Assembly: GCA_009699245.1 (NCBI GenBank)
Contig: WLOQ01000010.1
Coordinates: 34,941 to 98,940 of the forward strand
Direction of reading: 5' to 3'
Source: Actinomycetota bacterium
GTDB lineage: Bacteria; Actinomycetota; Thermoleophilia; Solirubrobacterales; Solirubrobacteraceae
DNA length: 64,000 nucleotides
The notes beneath the pieces were generated by a model. It saw only the letters and a list, made by a program, of their open reading frames with translations. It did not search any database and was not told the origin of the DNA. Positions within the stretch are counted from its first letter, which is position 1; every line of letters starts with the position of its first letter. The position numbers and the translations under genes were made by a program. Shown piece by piece: positions 1 to 8,960 of this stretch.

Positions 1-1
1 C

Positions 2-418
2 GCCCAGGCGCTCGGCGTCGCCGAGGAGTCGGTCCGCATGGCCGCCGAGTGGTCGAAGGAGCGCGAGACATTCGGCGCGCTGCTCGCCACCCGTCAGGGT
101 GTCCAGTTCCCGCTCGCCGACTCGCTCGTCGAGATCGAGGCCGCTCGCGCGCTCGCATGGAAGGCCGCCTGGAAGGACGATCAGGGCCAGGACGCCCGCG
201 TCGACGCCTCGATGGCGAAGCTCTTCGCCAGCGAGATGGGCTTCAACACCGTCGATCGCTGCATCCAGATCTTCGGCGGCATGGGCACGGCCAAGGAGAT
301 GAACCTTGAGCACTGGTTCCGCGACCTGCGCACGATGCGCATCGTCGAGGGCGCCAGCGAGATCCAGCGGTACCTCATCGCGCGCGACCTCCTCGGGGCC
401 GCCGCGACCGGCCGCTGA
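2..418 (+). CDS. Acyl-CoA dehydrogenase, C-terminal part (gene runs off the left edge)
   Basis: The reading frame is open from base 2 and ends with TGA at 416-418, so only about the last 138 residues are present. They match the C-terminal alpha-helical domain of acyl-CoA dehydrogenases, including the QIFGGMG segment and the terminal motif RTMRIVEGASEIQRYLIARD that helps bind FAD at the dimer interface. These flavoenzymes make the alpha,beta double bond in acyl-CoA thioesters. Which acyl-CoA is used cannot be told; the nearby SDR genes and the MaoC dehydratase suggest lipid or aromatic acid catabolism. Confidence 0.93.
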   Translation, partial: AQALGVAEESVRMAAEWSKERETFGALLATRQGVQFPLADSLVEIEAARALAWKAAWKDDQGQDARVDASMAKLFASEMGFNTVDRCIQIFGGMGTAKEMNLEHWFRDLRTMRIVEGASEIQRYLIARDLLGAAATGR

Positions 419-469
419 TCCACCGGACGTGAGTGCGGCCCGGCGTGTCCGGGCCGCACAATCCGCTGC

Positions 470-1261
470 CTACTGGATCTTCTCCTTCGGCGGCTCCTTC
501 ACGGCGTACCCGATGGTGGTCGTCAGACCGCCATCCACCGTGATGATGTTGTTCTGGAAGTGACCTGCGGCGTCGTCCGCGAGCATCGTCACCGCGTGTG
601 AGATGTCCTGCGGGATCCCCACACGTCCGCCGGGATGGAAGCCCGCCATGCGCTCGCGCATCGCCTGGTCGGAGAGCATCGTCGCCGTGAGCGGCGTCTC
701 GACCAGCCCGGGCTGCACGGTGTTGAAGGTCAATCCCTCGGCCGCGTGCTCCGCGGTGAGGGCACGCATCAGGCCCTCAAGGCCGCTCTTCGTCAGCGCG
801 TACAGACTCGTGTTCGCCGCTCCCCCACGCGCCCCGTTCGACGAGATGAAGATCACACGTCCATAGCGGCGCTCCACCATCCCGGGGACCACCGCCTGCG
901 TGAGGAGATAGGGCCCGCGGAGATTCACGGCGACAGCGGTCTCGAACGACTCGAGCGGATGCTGGGTGAACGGACCGAAGAACATCGTCCCGGCGTTGTT
1001 CACAAGGATGTCGATCGGGCCGAGCGCCGCCTCGGTCGCGGCGACGGCGGCAGCCGCCGACGCGGGATCCGCGGATTCGTGCGTGACGAACTCGGCCGTG
1101 CCGCCGCGCTCGCGGATGCGCTCGACAACCGCCCGGCCACGGGCTGCGTCGCGGCCCGCGACGGCGACGCGGGCGCCCCCCGCCGCGAGGTCCTCCGCGA
1201 TCGCCTCACCGATCCCCGACGTCGCTCCGGTCACGAGTGCGGTCCTGTTCTCGACGCCCAT
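470..1261 (-). CDS. SDR family NAD(P)-dependent oxidoreductase
   Basis: Classical short-chain dehydrogenase of 263 residues. It shows the TGATSGIGEAIA cofactor motif near residue 12, the NNAGT motif around residue 90, a catalytic Ser (ISSNG) and the YALTK active site. The end carries the usual VDGG segment. The ATG at 1261 is preferred over upstream in-frame starts because GGAGG lies about 7 bases before it and the Rossmann strand starts directly after it. It is convergent with the acyl-CoA dehydrogenase. The substrate is unknown; 3-hydroxyacyl-CoA or a cyclic alcohol is plausible from context. Confidence 0.9.
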   Translation of the reverse strand: MGVENRTALVTGATSGIGEAIAEDLAAGGARVAVAGRDAARGRAVVERIRERGGTAEFVTHESADPASAAAAVAATEAALGPIDILVNNAGTMFFGPFTQHPLESFETAVAVNLRGPYLLTQAVVPGMVERRYGRVIFISSNGARGGAANTSLYALTKSGLEGLMRALTAEHAAEGLTFNTVQPGLVETPLTATMLSDQAMRERMAGFHPGGRVGIPQDISHAVTMLADDAAGHFQNNIITVDGGLTTTIGYAVKEPPKEKIQ

Positions 1262-1386
1262 CAGATGCCTCCATCTCCGGCTGCGGGCGGGCCCCGCAGC
1301 GCTTGTTGCGCGGAGCCTACCCGGGGGTATGATCGGCGTGGCGGCCACCCTCGGCCGCCTGACCGTCGATCAAGGGGTGGACCCGC

Positions 1387-2295
1387 ATGAAGTACGCCGT
1401 CACCGGCGCCGGAGGTTTTCTCGGGCGCTCAACCATCGAGCAGCTGATCGAGCGCGGCGTCCCCGCCTCGGACATCGTCGCCGTGACCCGGCGCCCGGGT
1501 GCCGTCGATGAGAGCCTCGTGGCCCAGGGCGTTGAGGTGCGGATCGCCGACTTCATGGATCCGCCGGCACTGCGCGAGGCCTTCACGGGCGTCGACCGCG
1601 TCTTCATCACGACGGTCACCTACGAGACCACCGGCCTGCGCGTCGAGCAGCACAGCAACGCGATCTACGCGGCGCGTGACGCCGGCGCCACCCGCGTCGT
1701 GCTCCCCTCGATGCCGAAGGTCGACGAGAACCACCCGACCGGCGCCTACGCCCTGGAGTACCCGGCGAGCGAGAAGGTCCTGCGCGAGAGCGGCATCCCC
1801 GAGTGGACGGTGCTCCAGAACGGCCCGTACTCCGAGTTCCTCATCCCGCGTGCGATGCTCGCGGCGGCCACGGGCGAACTGGCGAGCAATGCCGGCGACG
1901 GCCGCACGGCCCCGGTGACCCATGCCGACTGCGCAGCCGTCGCTGCCGCCGTCCTCACCGACGACGGGCACGCCGGCAAGACGTACGTCGTCACCGGCCC
2001 GCAGCTCTACACGCAGGCCGAGCTCGCGGAGCTCTTCGCCGACGTCACCGGCAAGCCGATCAAGCACGTCGAGTACTCCGACGACGACATGACCCCGCAC
2101 ATGCTGCACGTCGGGCTGCCCTCACCCTTCCCGATTCTCATGAAGCGGCACCTGAAGGCCGTGCGCCTCGGCTACTTCGACGACCTCACCACCGTCGTCG
2201 AGGACGTCACCGGCCGCCCCGCGCAGCCGCTGCGCCCCGTGATCGAGGCCGCGCGCGACGAGATTCTCAACCCCACGCCCCCGCCCGGGGCCTGA
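1387..2295 (+). CDS. NmrA/QorB-like NAD(P)-binding protein (atypical SDR)
   Basis: A 302-residue protein with an N-terminal TGAGGFLGRSTIEQL Rossmann motif and the layout of the NmrA/QOR2 branch of atypical SDRs, which reduce quinones or act as redox-sensing NAD(P) binders. There is no clear catalytic YxxxK at the classical place; the segment YALEYPASEKVL may fill that role. A purine-rich AAGGGGTGG precedes the ATG at SD distance. It is followed 15 bases later by another SDR, so the two are probably co-transcribed. The substrate cannot be inferred. Confidence 0.85.
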   Translation: MKYAVTGAGGFLGRSTIEQLIERGVPASDIVAVTRRPGAVDESLVAQGVEVRIADFMDPPALREAFTGVDRVFITTVTYETTGLRVEQHSNAIYAARDAGATRVVLPSMPKVDENHPTGAYALEYPASEKVLRESGIPEWTVLQNGPYSEFLIPRAMLAAATGELASNAGDGRTAPVTHADCAAVAAAVLTDDGHAGKTYVVTGPQLYTQAELAELFADVTGKPIKHVEYSDDDMTPHMLHVGLPSPFPILMKRHLKAVRLGYFDDLTTVVEDVTGRPAQPLRPVIEAARDEILNPTPPPGA

Positions 2296-2310
2296 CCACA
2301 GGAGCTGCAC

Positions 2311-3081
2311 ATGGGACGTCTTGATGGAAAGGTCGTCGTCATCACGGGGACGAGCAGCGGCCAGGGCCAGGTTGCCGCCGTGCGCTTCGCCCAGGAGGGC
2401 GCGAAGATCGCCGGCTGCGGCCGCTCGGCTGAGCGCCAGCAGGAGACCGCGCGACTCGTCGCGGAGGCCGGGGGCGAGATGCACTCGACCGTGCTCGACC
2501 TGACCGACCCTGAGGCCGTCGTGGCCTGGATGGATGAGGTCGCCGCGCACTTCGGCGGCATCGACGTGCTCTACAACAACGCCGGTGAGCCGAAGTTCGG
2601 CCCGCCGGACGTCATGCCGGTCGAGGATTGGAAGTTCACGATCGCGAACGAGCTCGACATCGTGTTCTACGCGACGCGTGCCGCCTGGCCGCATCTGAAG
2701 AAGCGCGGCGCCGGGGCCAACATCATCATGGTCGGCTCGGTGTCCGGGATGATTGGGGTCGGCGGCCTGCCGCAGAGCGCCCACTCCGCGACGAAGCAGG
2801 GCATCGTCGGCATGACCCGCCAGCTCGCCGCTGAGGGCGCGCTCGACGGCATCCGCGTGAACTGCGTCAGCCCCGGGCTGATCGACACCCCCGCCACCTC
2901 ACAGTTCATCGAGATGGGCGCGCCAGGGCCGCTCGGGTCGCTCATGGGCCGGCTGCCGCTCGGCCGCCCGGGCGTGTCGATCGAGGTCGTCAACGCCGCG
3001 CTGTTCCTCGCATCGGACGAGGCGTCGTACATCACCGGTGTGAACCTCCCGGTGGACGGCGGCCTCACGGTTCTGCAGTAG
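2311..3081 (+). CDS. SDR family oxidoreductase
   Basis: A 256-residue classical SDR: TGTSSGQGQVAA cofactor motif, YNNAGEP, catalytic Ser in GSVSG, and a C-terminal SPGLIDTPA segment followed by LPVDGG. The residue usually Tyr in YxxxK is His here (SAHSATKQG), which would be unusual for a catalytically competent SDR. SD CAGGAG lies 6 bases before the ATG. It forms a probable pair with the NmrA-like gene upstream. The reaction is not identifiable. Confidence 0.88.
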   Translation: MGRLDGKVVVITGTSSGQGQVAAVRFAQEGAKIAGCGRSAERQQETARLVAEAGGEMHSTVLDLTDPEAVVAWMDEVAAHFGGIDVLYNNAGEPKFGPPDVMPVEDWKFTIANELDIVFYATRAAWPHLKKRGAGANIIMVGSVSGMIGVGGLPQSAHSATKQGIVGMTRQLAAEGALDGIRVNCVSPGLIDTPATSQFIEMGAPGPLGSLMGRLPLGRPGVSIEVVNAALFLASDEASYITGVNLPVDGGLTVLQ

Positions 3082-3137
3082 CCCTCACGTGGGAGCCGGG
3101 CGCCGGGAGGTCCCGGTGCCCGGTCACCTGCGGCAGG

Positions 3138-3887
3138 TCAGCCCTTGAGGACTTCGGGGCGCCCGACGACGACCACGCCCTGCGTGCGGTCGAGCCACGG
3201 CGCCTCGGCCGGGAAGAGCTCCTCGACGAGCGAGGGCTGACCCATGAAGTCGAGCATCTGCTCGACCGACGAGAAGCCCATGATCGCGACGCCGTCGAAG
3301 CGGGCGTCGCCTGCGCCGGTCGGGTCGAAGACGTGGCTCTGGATGTACATCTGGGACCGGCTGACGAGCTCATCATGGGTCAGGAAGAGGTCGATGAAGT
3401 CGCGCCACTGATCGGCGAACTCGTCCAGCGTCAGGTTCGGCTGGCGCTTGAGCCAGCTGAAGATCTTGATGTTCGTGTCGCCACGGTCGTAGATCAGCTC
3501 GTCCTGGAAGAGGAAGGAGTTCTCGATCGAACTGCCGAGGATCTCGGCCTCGTGCGAGCGCGCCTCGATGACCTCGGGCAGCGCCGCGAGCTCGCCGAGC
3601 GCCTCCATGCCACCGGTCAGCCATGCCTGGCCGACGCAACCCCAGGCGTCGCTGATGAGCCCGGGGCCAAAGAGCGCCCCAGGGAGCGTGGGATCGTCGG
3701 CCGGCGAGAAGAGCTGGGTGATCTCGTACCGCGTGACGATCGGCCCCACCTGCTCGAGCGCCATGATGCCGCGCAGGTGCTCGGCCCATTTCGGCGTCAC
3801 CTGCGCCGGTGTGGCATCCGCGGGGCACGGTGCGAGGTACATGAGCTTCTGGGCCTCGGTGGCGCGGCCGACGTGCTGACGGGTCAT
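3138..3887 (-). CDS. EthD-like dimeric alpha/beta-barrel protein
   Basis: A 249-residue soluble protein without signal peptide. The region FSWLKRQPNLTLDEFADQWR and the later VAIMGFSSVEQMLDFMG resemble the two ferredoxin-like units of the EthD/ABM dimeric barrel superfamily. Such proteins are often accessory factors or small oxygenases in degradation pathways. Its ATG overlaps the livF stop by 4 bases (ATGA) and has GAGGAG 7 bases upstream, so it is the last gene of the importer operon. This suggests a role in handling the imported compound; the role itself is unknown. Confidence 0.6.
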   Translation of the reverse strand: MTRQHVGRATEAQKLMYLAPCPADATPAQVTPKWAEHLRGIMALEQVGPIVTRYEITQLFSPADDPTLPGALFGPGLISDAWGCVGQAWLTGGMEALGELAALPEVIEARSHEAEILGSSIENSFLFQDELIYDRGDTNIKIFSWLKRQPNLTLDEFADQWRDFIDLFLTHDELVSRSQMYIQSHVFDPTGAGDARFDGVAIMGFSSVEQMLDFMGQPSLVEELFPAEAPWLDRTQGVVVVGRPEVLKG

Positions 3888-4615
3888 GCGGAAGCTCCTC
3901 GGAGGGGTGAATCGGCGGGCAGGTGCCCGTGGAGGTAGACGCTGCGCAGATCCTCGGTGCGCGCAGCGAGATCCTTGGCTGGCGCGCGCAGCGCGACCTC
4001 GCCGCGGCTGAGGACGTACGCCTCGTCGCCGATGGCGAGCGCGAGCGCTGCGAACTGCTCAACGAGCAGGACCGCCATGCCCTCGTCGGCGAGGCGCCGC
4101 CAGATCGGCATGAGGCGGCGCACGATCACAGGTGCCAGGCCGAGGGACATCTCGTCCACGAGGATCGTGCTGGGCTTCATCGCGAGCGCACGGGCGATCA
4201 CGAGCATCTGCTGCTCGCCGCCCGAGAGCGAGCGCGCGAGCGTGTCGCGACGCTGGACGAGCTCGGGGAAGGTCGAGAACGCCTCCTCGGCCGCATCACG
4301 GTCCTTGGCAGCGACCAGCACGTTCTCGAACGTCGTGAGCTCGCCGAAGACGGCGCGTCCCTGCTCGACGTGCGCGAGGCCGAGGCGCGAGCGCTTCACG
4401 CGCGAGGCCCGGTTGATCTTCGCGCCATCGAGCTCGGCGGTTCCGCCGCTCGCGGGGATCAGTCCGGAGATCGCTTCGAGCAGCGTGGTCTTGCCGGCGC
4501 CGTTCGGGCCGAGCATGACGGTCACCTGACCGCGGGGGACGACGAGATCGACTTTGCGGACGATCGGGAAACCTGCGCGATCGACCGAGAAGCCGCTGAG
4601 CTCAAGACCCTCCAT
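3884..4615 (-). CDS. livF: ABC transporter ATP-binding protein, LivF type
   Basis: A 243-residue nucleotide-binding subunit of a branched-chain amino-acid/HAAT-family importer. Walker A GPNGAGKTT, signature LSGGEQQ and Walker B ILVDEMSLGL are all intact; the MSLGL ending is typical of LivF. GGAGGT lies 3 bases before the ATG and the start overlaps the stop of the upstream LivMG gene. In this subfamily many operons import aromatic acids, amides or urea rather than branched-chain amino acids, so the substrate is open. Confidence 0.92.
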   Translation of the reverse strand: MEGLELSGFSVDRAGFPIVRKVDLVVPRGQVTVMLGPNGAGKTTLLEAISGLIPASGGTAELDGAKINRASRVKRSRLGLAHVEQGRAVFGELTTFENVLVAAKDRDAAEEAFSTFPELVQRRDTLARSLSGGEQQMLVIARALAMKPSTILVDEMSLGLAPVIVRRLMPIWRRLADEGMAVLLVEQFAALALAIGDEAYVLSRGEVALRAPAKDLAARTEDLRSVYLHGHLPADSPLRGASA

Positions 4616-6360
4616 CAGACCTCCACCTCCTCGCCCAGGTAGGCCGAGACGACCTTCGGATCCGACAGGACGACATCCGGAGTGCCATCGGCGATGACGC
4701 GGCCGAAGTCGAGCACGACGACATGCTGCGCGATGGCCGTCACGAGCTCCATGTCGTGTTCGACGAGCAGCACCGAGGGGCCGTACCGGCCGGGAATCTC
4801 GGCGATGCGCCGCGCGATCTCCTCGGACTCCTCGCCGCCGAGTCCGGCTGCGGGCTCGTCGAGCAGCACGAGCTCCGGCTGCGCGGCGACGGCCCCGGCG
4901 ACCTCGAGCAGTCGGCGAGTGCCGACGTCGATGTCACCGACGCGCGTGTCGCGTGGCGGGCACGAGAAGAAGGCGAGCAGGTCGTCGATGAAGTCCGGCG
5001 TCGCCACGCGGCGCTGTTCGCGCGAGAGCCCGAGGCGCAGGTACTCCTCGATGGACAGGTCCGGGATCGTGCGCCCCTGCTGGAAGGAGCGACGCACGCC
5101 ATGGTGCGCACGCTCGTGCGCCGAGTAACCGTCGATCGGCGACCCTGCTGCGCTGACCGACCCGCTGTAACTGCGATTGAACCCGGTCACGCAGTCGATG
5201 AAGGTCGACTTGCCGGCACCGTTGGGGCCGATCAGTGCCACGACCGATCCGTGCGGGACCGTGATCGAGACATCCTCGAGCGCCTTGACCTGCCCGTAGC
5301 TGAACGTGAGGCCCTCGACGACGAGGGCAGCCGCTGAACCATCAGCGGGTGCGGGCACCGAGGGCGGCTCGTAGCCGACGGGAGGCTCGGCGACCCCGAG
5401 CTCAGCGGTCTTGCGGCGACGTCGATGGAGGACGTCGCGAATGTCCTCCGCGGCGCCGAACCCGCGGCGCAGACCGAGGATCGCGCCGACGCCGAAGAAG
5501 ATGTCACCGATGTCCTGGGGAAGCCCGAGGAGCTTGAGGATCGTCGGCATGAAGGCGAAGAGCGCGCCGCCGATCAGCGCGCCTTCGACGAAGCGCGAGC
5601 CGACCATGATCGCGAGTGCGAAGAGGCTCAGCGACCCGAGCGGCGAGAGGCTGCCGCTCGGCTCGGCAGTCCCGAGCTGGACGGCGAAGATTGCACCGGC
5701 GACGCCGCCGCAGAGCGCACTCACGCCGAAGGCGGTCATCTTCGCGATCGGTGCGCTGCGTCCGAGGGCCGCCGTGGCGCGCTCGCTTTCGCGCAGGGCA
5801 GACCAGCTGCTGCCGATGTTCGTCCGGCCGAGGATCGTGACGATCAGTGCCACCACGATGAACGCGCCGGCGGCGAAGAGATAGAAGGACCCCTCGCTCA
5901 TGAGCGCATCTGGGCGCTCGATGAAGTTCGCCTGCTTTGCGCCCGGGAACCCCTTGACGGAGAGATACACCGTCAAGGCAGTCGAGAACGCCAACGTCAC
6001 GACGCCGAGGTTGATGCCGCGCAGGCGCAGGGCCGGCAGGCTGACGAGCACGCCGATCGGGACCGTGATGAGGCTCGCGATGACGAGCTTGATGAGGAAG
6101 GGCATCCCCGGCGCGTGGACGTTGAGCCAGAGGATCACGAACGCTCCGACGGCCATGAATGCCGTCTGGGCGAGGCAGATGAGGGCTGCGCGCCCTGTGA
6201 CGACGCCGAGCCCGAGCAGCGCGATCGCGAAGATCGCCGCCGTCGTCGCGTTGTACTGATCGAATTCGGAAAGGAAGACCGGGGGGATCAGCAGCAGGAC
6301 GAGGACGACCACCGCGACCGGCAGGCTGCGGACGATCCAGCGGGGATCAGCGAGCCGCAT
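4615..6360 (-). CDS. livM-livG: Fused branched-chain amino acid-type ABC permease/ATPase (LivM-LivG)
   Basis: A 581-residue fusion. Residues about 1-300 are a LivM permease with roughly eight to nine hydrophobic helices and the conserved ALRLRGINLGVVTLA loop. A Pro/Ala-rich linker near 320-340 leads to a LivG ATPase with Walker A GPNGAGKST, a Walker B ending LLDEPAAGL and the H-loop VEHDM. Where other bacteria use two polypeptides, this organism makes one, a known arrangement in Actinobacteria. SD AAGGAGG is 6 bases upstream of the ATG. The start overlaps the end of livH by 14 bases. Confidence 0.92.
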   Translation of the reverse strand: MRLADPRWIVRSLPVAVVVLVLLLIPPVFLSEFDQYNATTAAIFAIALLGLGVVTGRAALICLAQTAFMAVGAFVILWLNVHAPGMPFLIKLVIASLITVPIGVLVSLPALRLRGINLGVVTLAFSTALTVYLSVKGFPGAKQANFIERPDALMSEGSFYLFAAGAFIVVALIVTILGRTNIGSSWSALRESERATAALGRSAPIAKMTAFGVSALCGGVAGAIFAVQLGTAEPSGSLSPLGSLSLFALAIMVGSRFVEGALIGGALFAFMPTILKLLGLPQDIGDIFFGVGAILGLRRGFGAAEDIRDVLHRRRRKTAELGVAEPPVGYEPPSVPAPADGSAAALVVEGLTFSYGQVKALEDVSITVPHGSVVALIGPNGAGKSTFIDCVTGFNRSYSGSVSAAGSPIDGYSAHERAHHGVRRSFQQGRTIPDLSIEEYLRLGLSREQRRVATPDFIDDLLAFFSCPPRDTRVGDIDVGTRRLLEVAGAVAAQPELVLLDEPAAGLGGEESEEIARRIAEIPGRYGPSVLLVEHDMELVTAIAQHVVVLDFGRVIADGTPDVVLSDPKVVSAYLGEEVEV

Positions 6361-7204
6361 CCCACACCTCCTTGCGCTGCGTCCACATCAGGACGATGAC
6401 GATGACGGCCAGGGGGATGATGTCCTGGTACTGCTTGACCTCTGGCCAGTACTCGGTCATGCCGGTGATGATGCCGATGCCGACGCCGCCGACGACCGCG
6501 AGCCAGGTGCTGCGGAAGAGGCCGAGCGACGCGGCGGCGAGCGCCGGAAGGATCAGGAGGCCGATGCTCAGGAAGTCGGCGCCGCGTGACGGCGTGACGA
6601 CGAGCAGCCCGACGGCCGTGATGGCGCCGGTGACGCCCCAGACGCCGACGGCGAGCCAGCGCGACGGGACGCCGAGGAGCTCGGCTGTCTGTGGGCGCTC
6701 GGACTGCGCGCGCAGCCGGATGCCGAGGCGCGTGCCGCGCAGGAAGACGTCAACGAGGAAGGCGAGGACGATGGCCGCGAGGACCACTGCGAGACCCGCC
6801 CAGGTCACGTTGACGCCGAAGATTCTGAAGGTCGATCCGCCGAAGAGCTCAGGCGCGACCCGGGGGGTGCTGCCCGCGATGCGGAAGCCGAGGGTGAGCA
6901 GCGTGATGAAGATGGCGATCGCCACCGTCGAGCGCCGCTCGGTCGGTGCGTCGGCGAACCACGCCGACATGAGGGAGCCGCAGATGACTGCGACGCCCGC
7001 ACCTGCGGCGGCGCCCACAAGCGCCGCCGGCAGGTACGCCCAGCCATGTTCGCTGAGAATGATGGCGACATATGCGCCAATCGCGCCGATGGCCGTCTGC
7101 GCGAAGTTGAGCACGCGCACCATGCGGAACATCACGACGAGACAGACCGCGACCAGGGCATACGCCCCGCCGTAGATCAGTCCCGAAACCGCATAGTTGA
7201 ACAT
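6347..7204 (-). CDS. livH: Branched-chain amino acid-type ABC permease, LivH
   Basis: A 285-residue integral membrane protein that starts with a hydrophobic segment (YAVSGLIYGGAYALVAVCL) and has about eight membrane helices, as in LivH permeases. It pairs with the LivM half encoded next. A GAGGT element sits 6 bases before the ATG. It is 35 bases downstream of the binding-protein gene in a leftward operon. Confidence 0.9.
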   Translation of the reverse strand: MFNYAVSGLIYGGAYALVAVCLVVMFRMVRVLNFAQTAIGAIGAYVAIILSEHGWAYLPAALVGAAAGAGVAVICGSLMSAWFADAPTERRSTVAIAIFITLLTLGFRIAGSTPRVAPELFGGSTFRIFGVNVTWAGLAVVLAAIVLAFLVDVFLRGTRLGIRLRAQSERPQTAELLGVPSRWLAVGVWGVTGAITAVGLLVVTPSRGADFLSIGLLILPALAAASLGLFRSTWLAVVGGVGIGIITGMTEYWPEVKQYQDIIPLAVIVIVLMWTQRKEVWDAAR

Positions 7205-7239
7205 GCTCAGACCTCGCGCAGTGGCTCAGCAGGGAGGGA

Positions 7240-8457
7240 CTAGCCCCAGACGATCCAGTCCGGCGTGGCGACGACCCACTTGCCGTTCTCGATCTTCACC
7301 ATCTTGGCGCCCTTGTTCGAGTTGTGAGCCTTGTCGGGCCCGAACGCGTACGGGGTCGCTGTCCAGCCGTCGGTGTCGACGCTGGTCGCCGCGAGGAGTG
7401 CCTTGTTGTAGGACTCCTTCGTGACCTCACCCTGGATGCCCGAAACGATCTTCGTGAACATCGTCGCGGCGTGCCAGCCGAACTGCGACAGGCCGGACAC
7501 CGGGACGCCGTGCTTCTTGAACGATGCCAGCATCGGTGCGAGCTTCGGATCGGGCTCCGTGAACGGCAGGAGCTCAGACGTCGCGTAGATCTCCTTGACG
7601 TCGCCGAGGGCCTTCGCGAGGTCCGGGTTGTACTGCGAGCCCATGAAGACGAGCGGCACAGTGGTGAGGCCCTGCTTGTCGCGGGCCACGGCCATCGGGC
7701 CGGTCTGGTTCGCCGTACCGTCGGTCGCGATCGCCTCGCAGCCCTTGGACTTCGCCGTGGCGAAGAGGGCGTCGAGGTTCGACTTCTGCGTCAGCGACTG
7801 ATCAGCCATCGTCAGCGCCTCGCCGTACTTCTCCTCGTACCACTTGATGACGTCGGGAGCGTACGGGATCTGCAGGGTCGTGAAGATCGCGCAGACCTTC
7901 TTCTTGCCCAGCGTGTCACGCGCGTAGGTGAGTGCCACCCTGAAGTCGCCCGTCGGGCCGGTGTTGACCGGCGAGACGTTCGGCTGCAGGAAGCACGGCG
8001 GAATTGCGCCGCCGCCCATGATGCTGCGGATCTCGTTGGCCTCGAGGTACTTCTGGTTGACCGCGCAGCCGACGAGGGTCATGTCGCCGACGAGGCCGAT
8101 GACCTTCTCCTGCTCGACGAGCTCACGCGCTGCGCGAGCGGTCAGAGCGGGATCGGTCTTGTCGTCCTTGACGACGACCTCGACCTTGTAGCCGTTGACG
8201 CCGCCCTTGGCGTTGAGATCGTCGAAGTACGCCTGGACGGCCTTCGACATCTCGCCGAGCGGGATCGGACCCGTGATCGCCGCGATGTTGCCGATCTTGA
8301 TCGTGCCCTTGTTGGCTGCCGGCTGAGCGGCAGTGGTCTTCGAGCCCGTGCCCGAATCCTTGCTGTCATTCCCGCACGCAGCGAGCACGACGGCCGCGAG
8401 CATCACTGCGGTGACTGCCGCGAGCATGCGCACGTACTTCATGGACAGAGTCTTCAA
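7240..8457 (-). CDS. livK: ABC transporter substrate-binding lipoprotein, LivK type
   Basis: A 405-residue periplasmic-type binding protein (peripla_BP_6/Leu-Ile-Val family). It has a lipoprotein signal with lipobox LAAC (Cys28) followed by a Ser/Gly/Thr-rich linker, then IKIGNIAAITGPIP, a typical first strand. The start chosen is a TTG at 8457 because a full GAGGAGG lies 7 bases upstream; the later ATG at 8442 would have no SD. It is the first gene of the importer operon. The ligand is not predictable by eye. Confidence 0.92.
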   Translation of the reverse strand: MKTLSMKYVRMLAAVTAVMLAAVVLAACGNDSKDSGTGSKTTAAQPAANKGTIKIGNIAAITGPIPLGEMSKAVQAYFDDLNAKGGVNGYKVEVVVKDDKTDPALTARAARELVEQEKVIGLVGDMTLVGCAVNQKYLEANEIRSIMGGGAIPPCFLQPNVSPVNTGPTGDFRVALTYARDTLGKKKVCAIFTTLQIPYAPDVIKWYEEKYGEALTMADQSLTQKSNLDALFATAKSKGCEAIATDGTANQTGPMAVARDKQGLTTVPLVFMGSQYNPDLAKALGDVKEIYATSELLPFTEPDPKLAPMLASFKKHGVPVSGLSQFGWHAATMFTKIVSGIQGEVTKESYNKALLAATSVDTDGWTATPYAFGPDKAHNSNKGAKMVKIENGKWVVATPDWIVWG

Positions 8458-8582
8458 CGCTGTTCCTCCTCAGGAAGCTTTTGATGGGTTGGAGGCGGCC
8501 CGACTGGACCGGACCCCGGTTCGCGGCCGAAGGCTACCTTGTCACCCGGCCGAGTGCCAGACGGAATCAAATTTGGTGAAGC

Positions 8583-8873
8583 TCAGGCCTCGGACAGCAG
8601 CCGGGTCTCGATCTCCGCGACGAATTCCTTGGGGCTGTGCGGGAACTTTTCGCGGCCGCCGTTCTCGTAGTAGTCCTGCTCCACGGCCTCCCAGCCGTCG
8701 GGTGCTGCGTGGCCGACGAGCCAGACGAAGATGCCGTCCTCCTCGTTGAACCAGCCGCCCTTGACCTCGAAGCCGACGCGCTTGCGCGCGGGGACGACCC
8801 AGTTGGTCCAGAGGTCGCGGAAGTCATCCATGTGGCCGGGCTTGATGGTGTAGGTGCGTAGCTGCCAGATCAT
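8583..8873 (-). CDS. NIPSNAP-like small protein
   Basis: A 96-residue protein beginning MIWQLRTYTIKPGHMDDF, which is the signature start of NIPSNAP/dimeric alpha-beta barrel proteins, with a later GIFVWLVG strand. Function of the family is poorly defined. The ATG at 8873 is chosen because the fold starts there; there is no SD, but a TATAGA hexamer lies 6 bases upstream, suggesting a leaderless or near-leaderless mRNA. It ends 125 bases before the livK start. Confidence 0.7.
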   Translation of the reverse strand: MIWQLRTYTIKPGHMDDFRDLWTNWVVPARKRVGFEVKGGWFNEEDGIFVWLVGHAAPDGWEAVEQDYYENGGREKFPHSPKEFVAEIETRLLSEA

Positions 8874-8960
8874 GCGCCGTCTATACCATGGCCCGGGTGT
8901 TGACGGCGTGGACGCTCCCGAGGCTGCAGGCGTGATGCGGCCCGGTGCGCGCTGAGCGCC

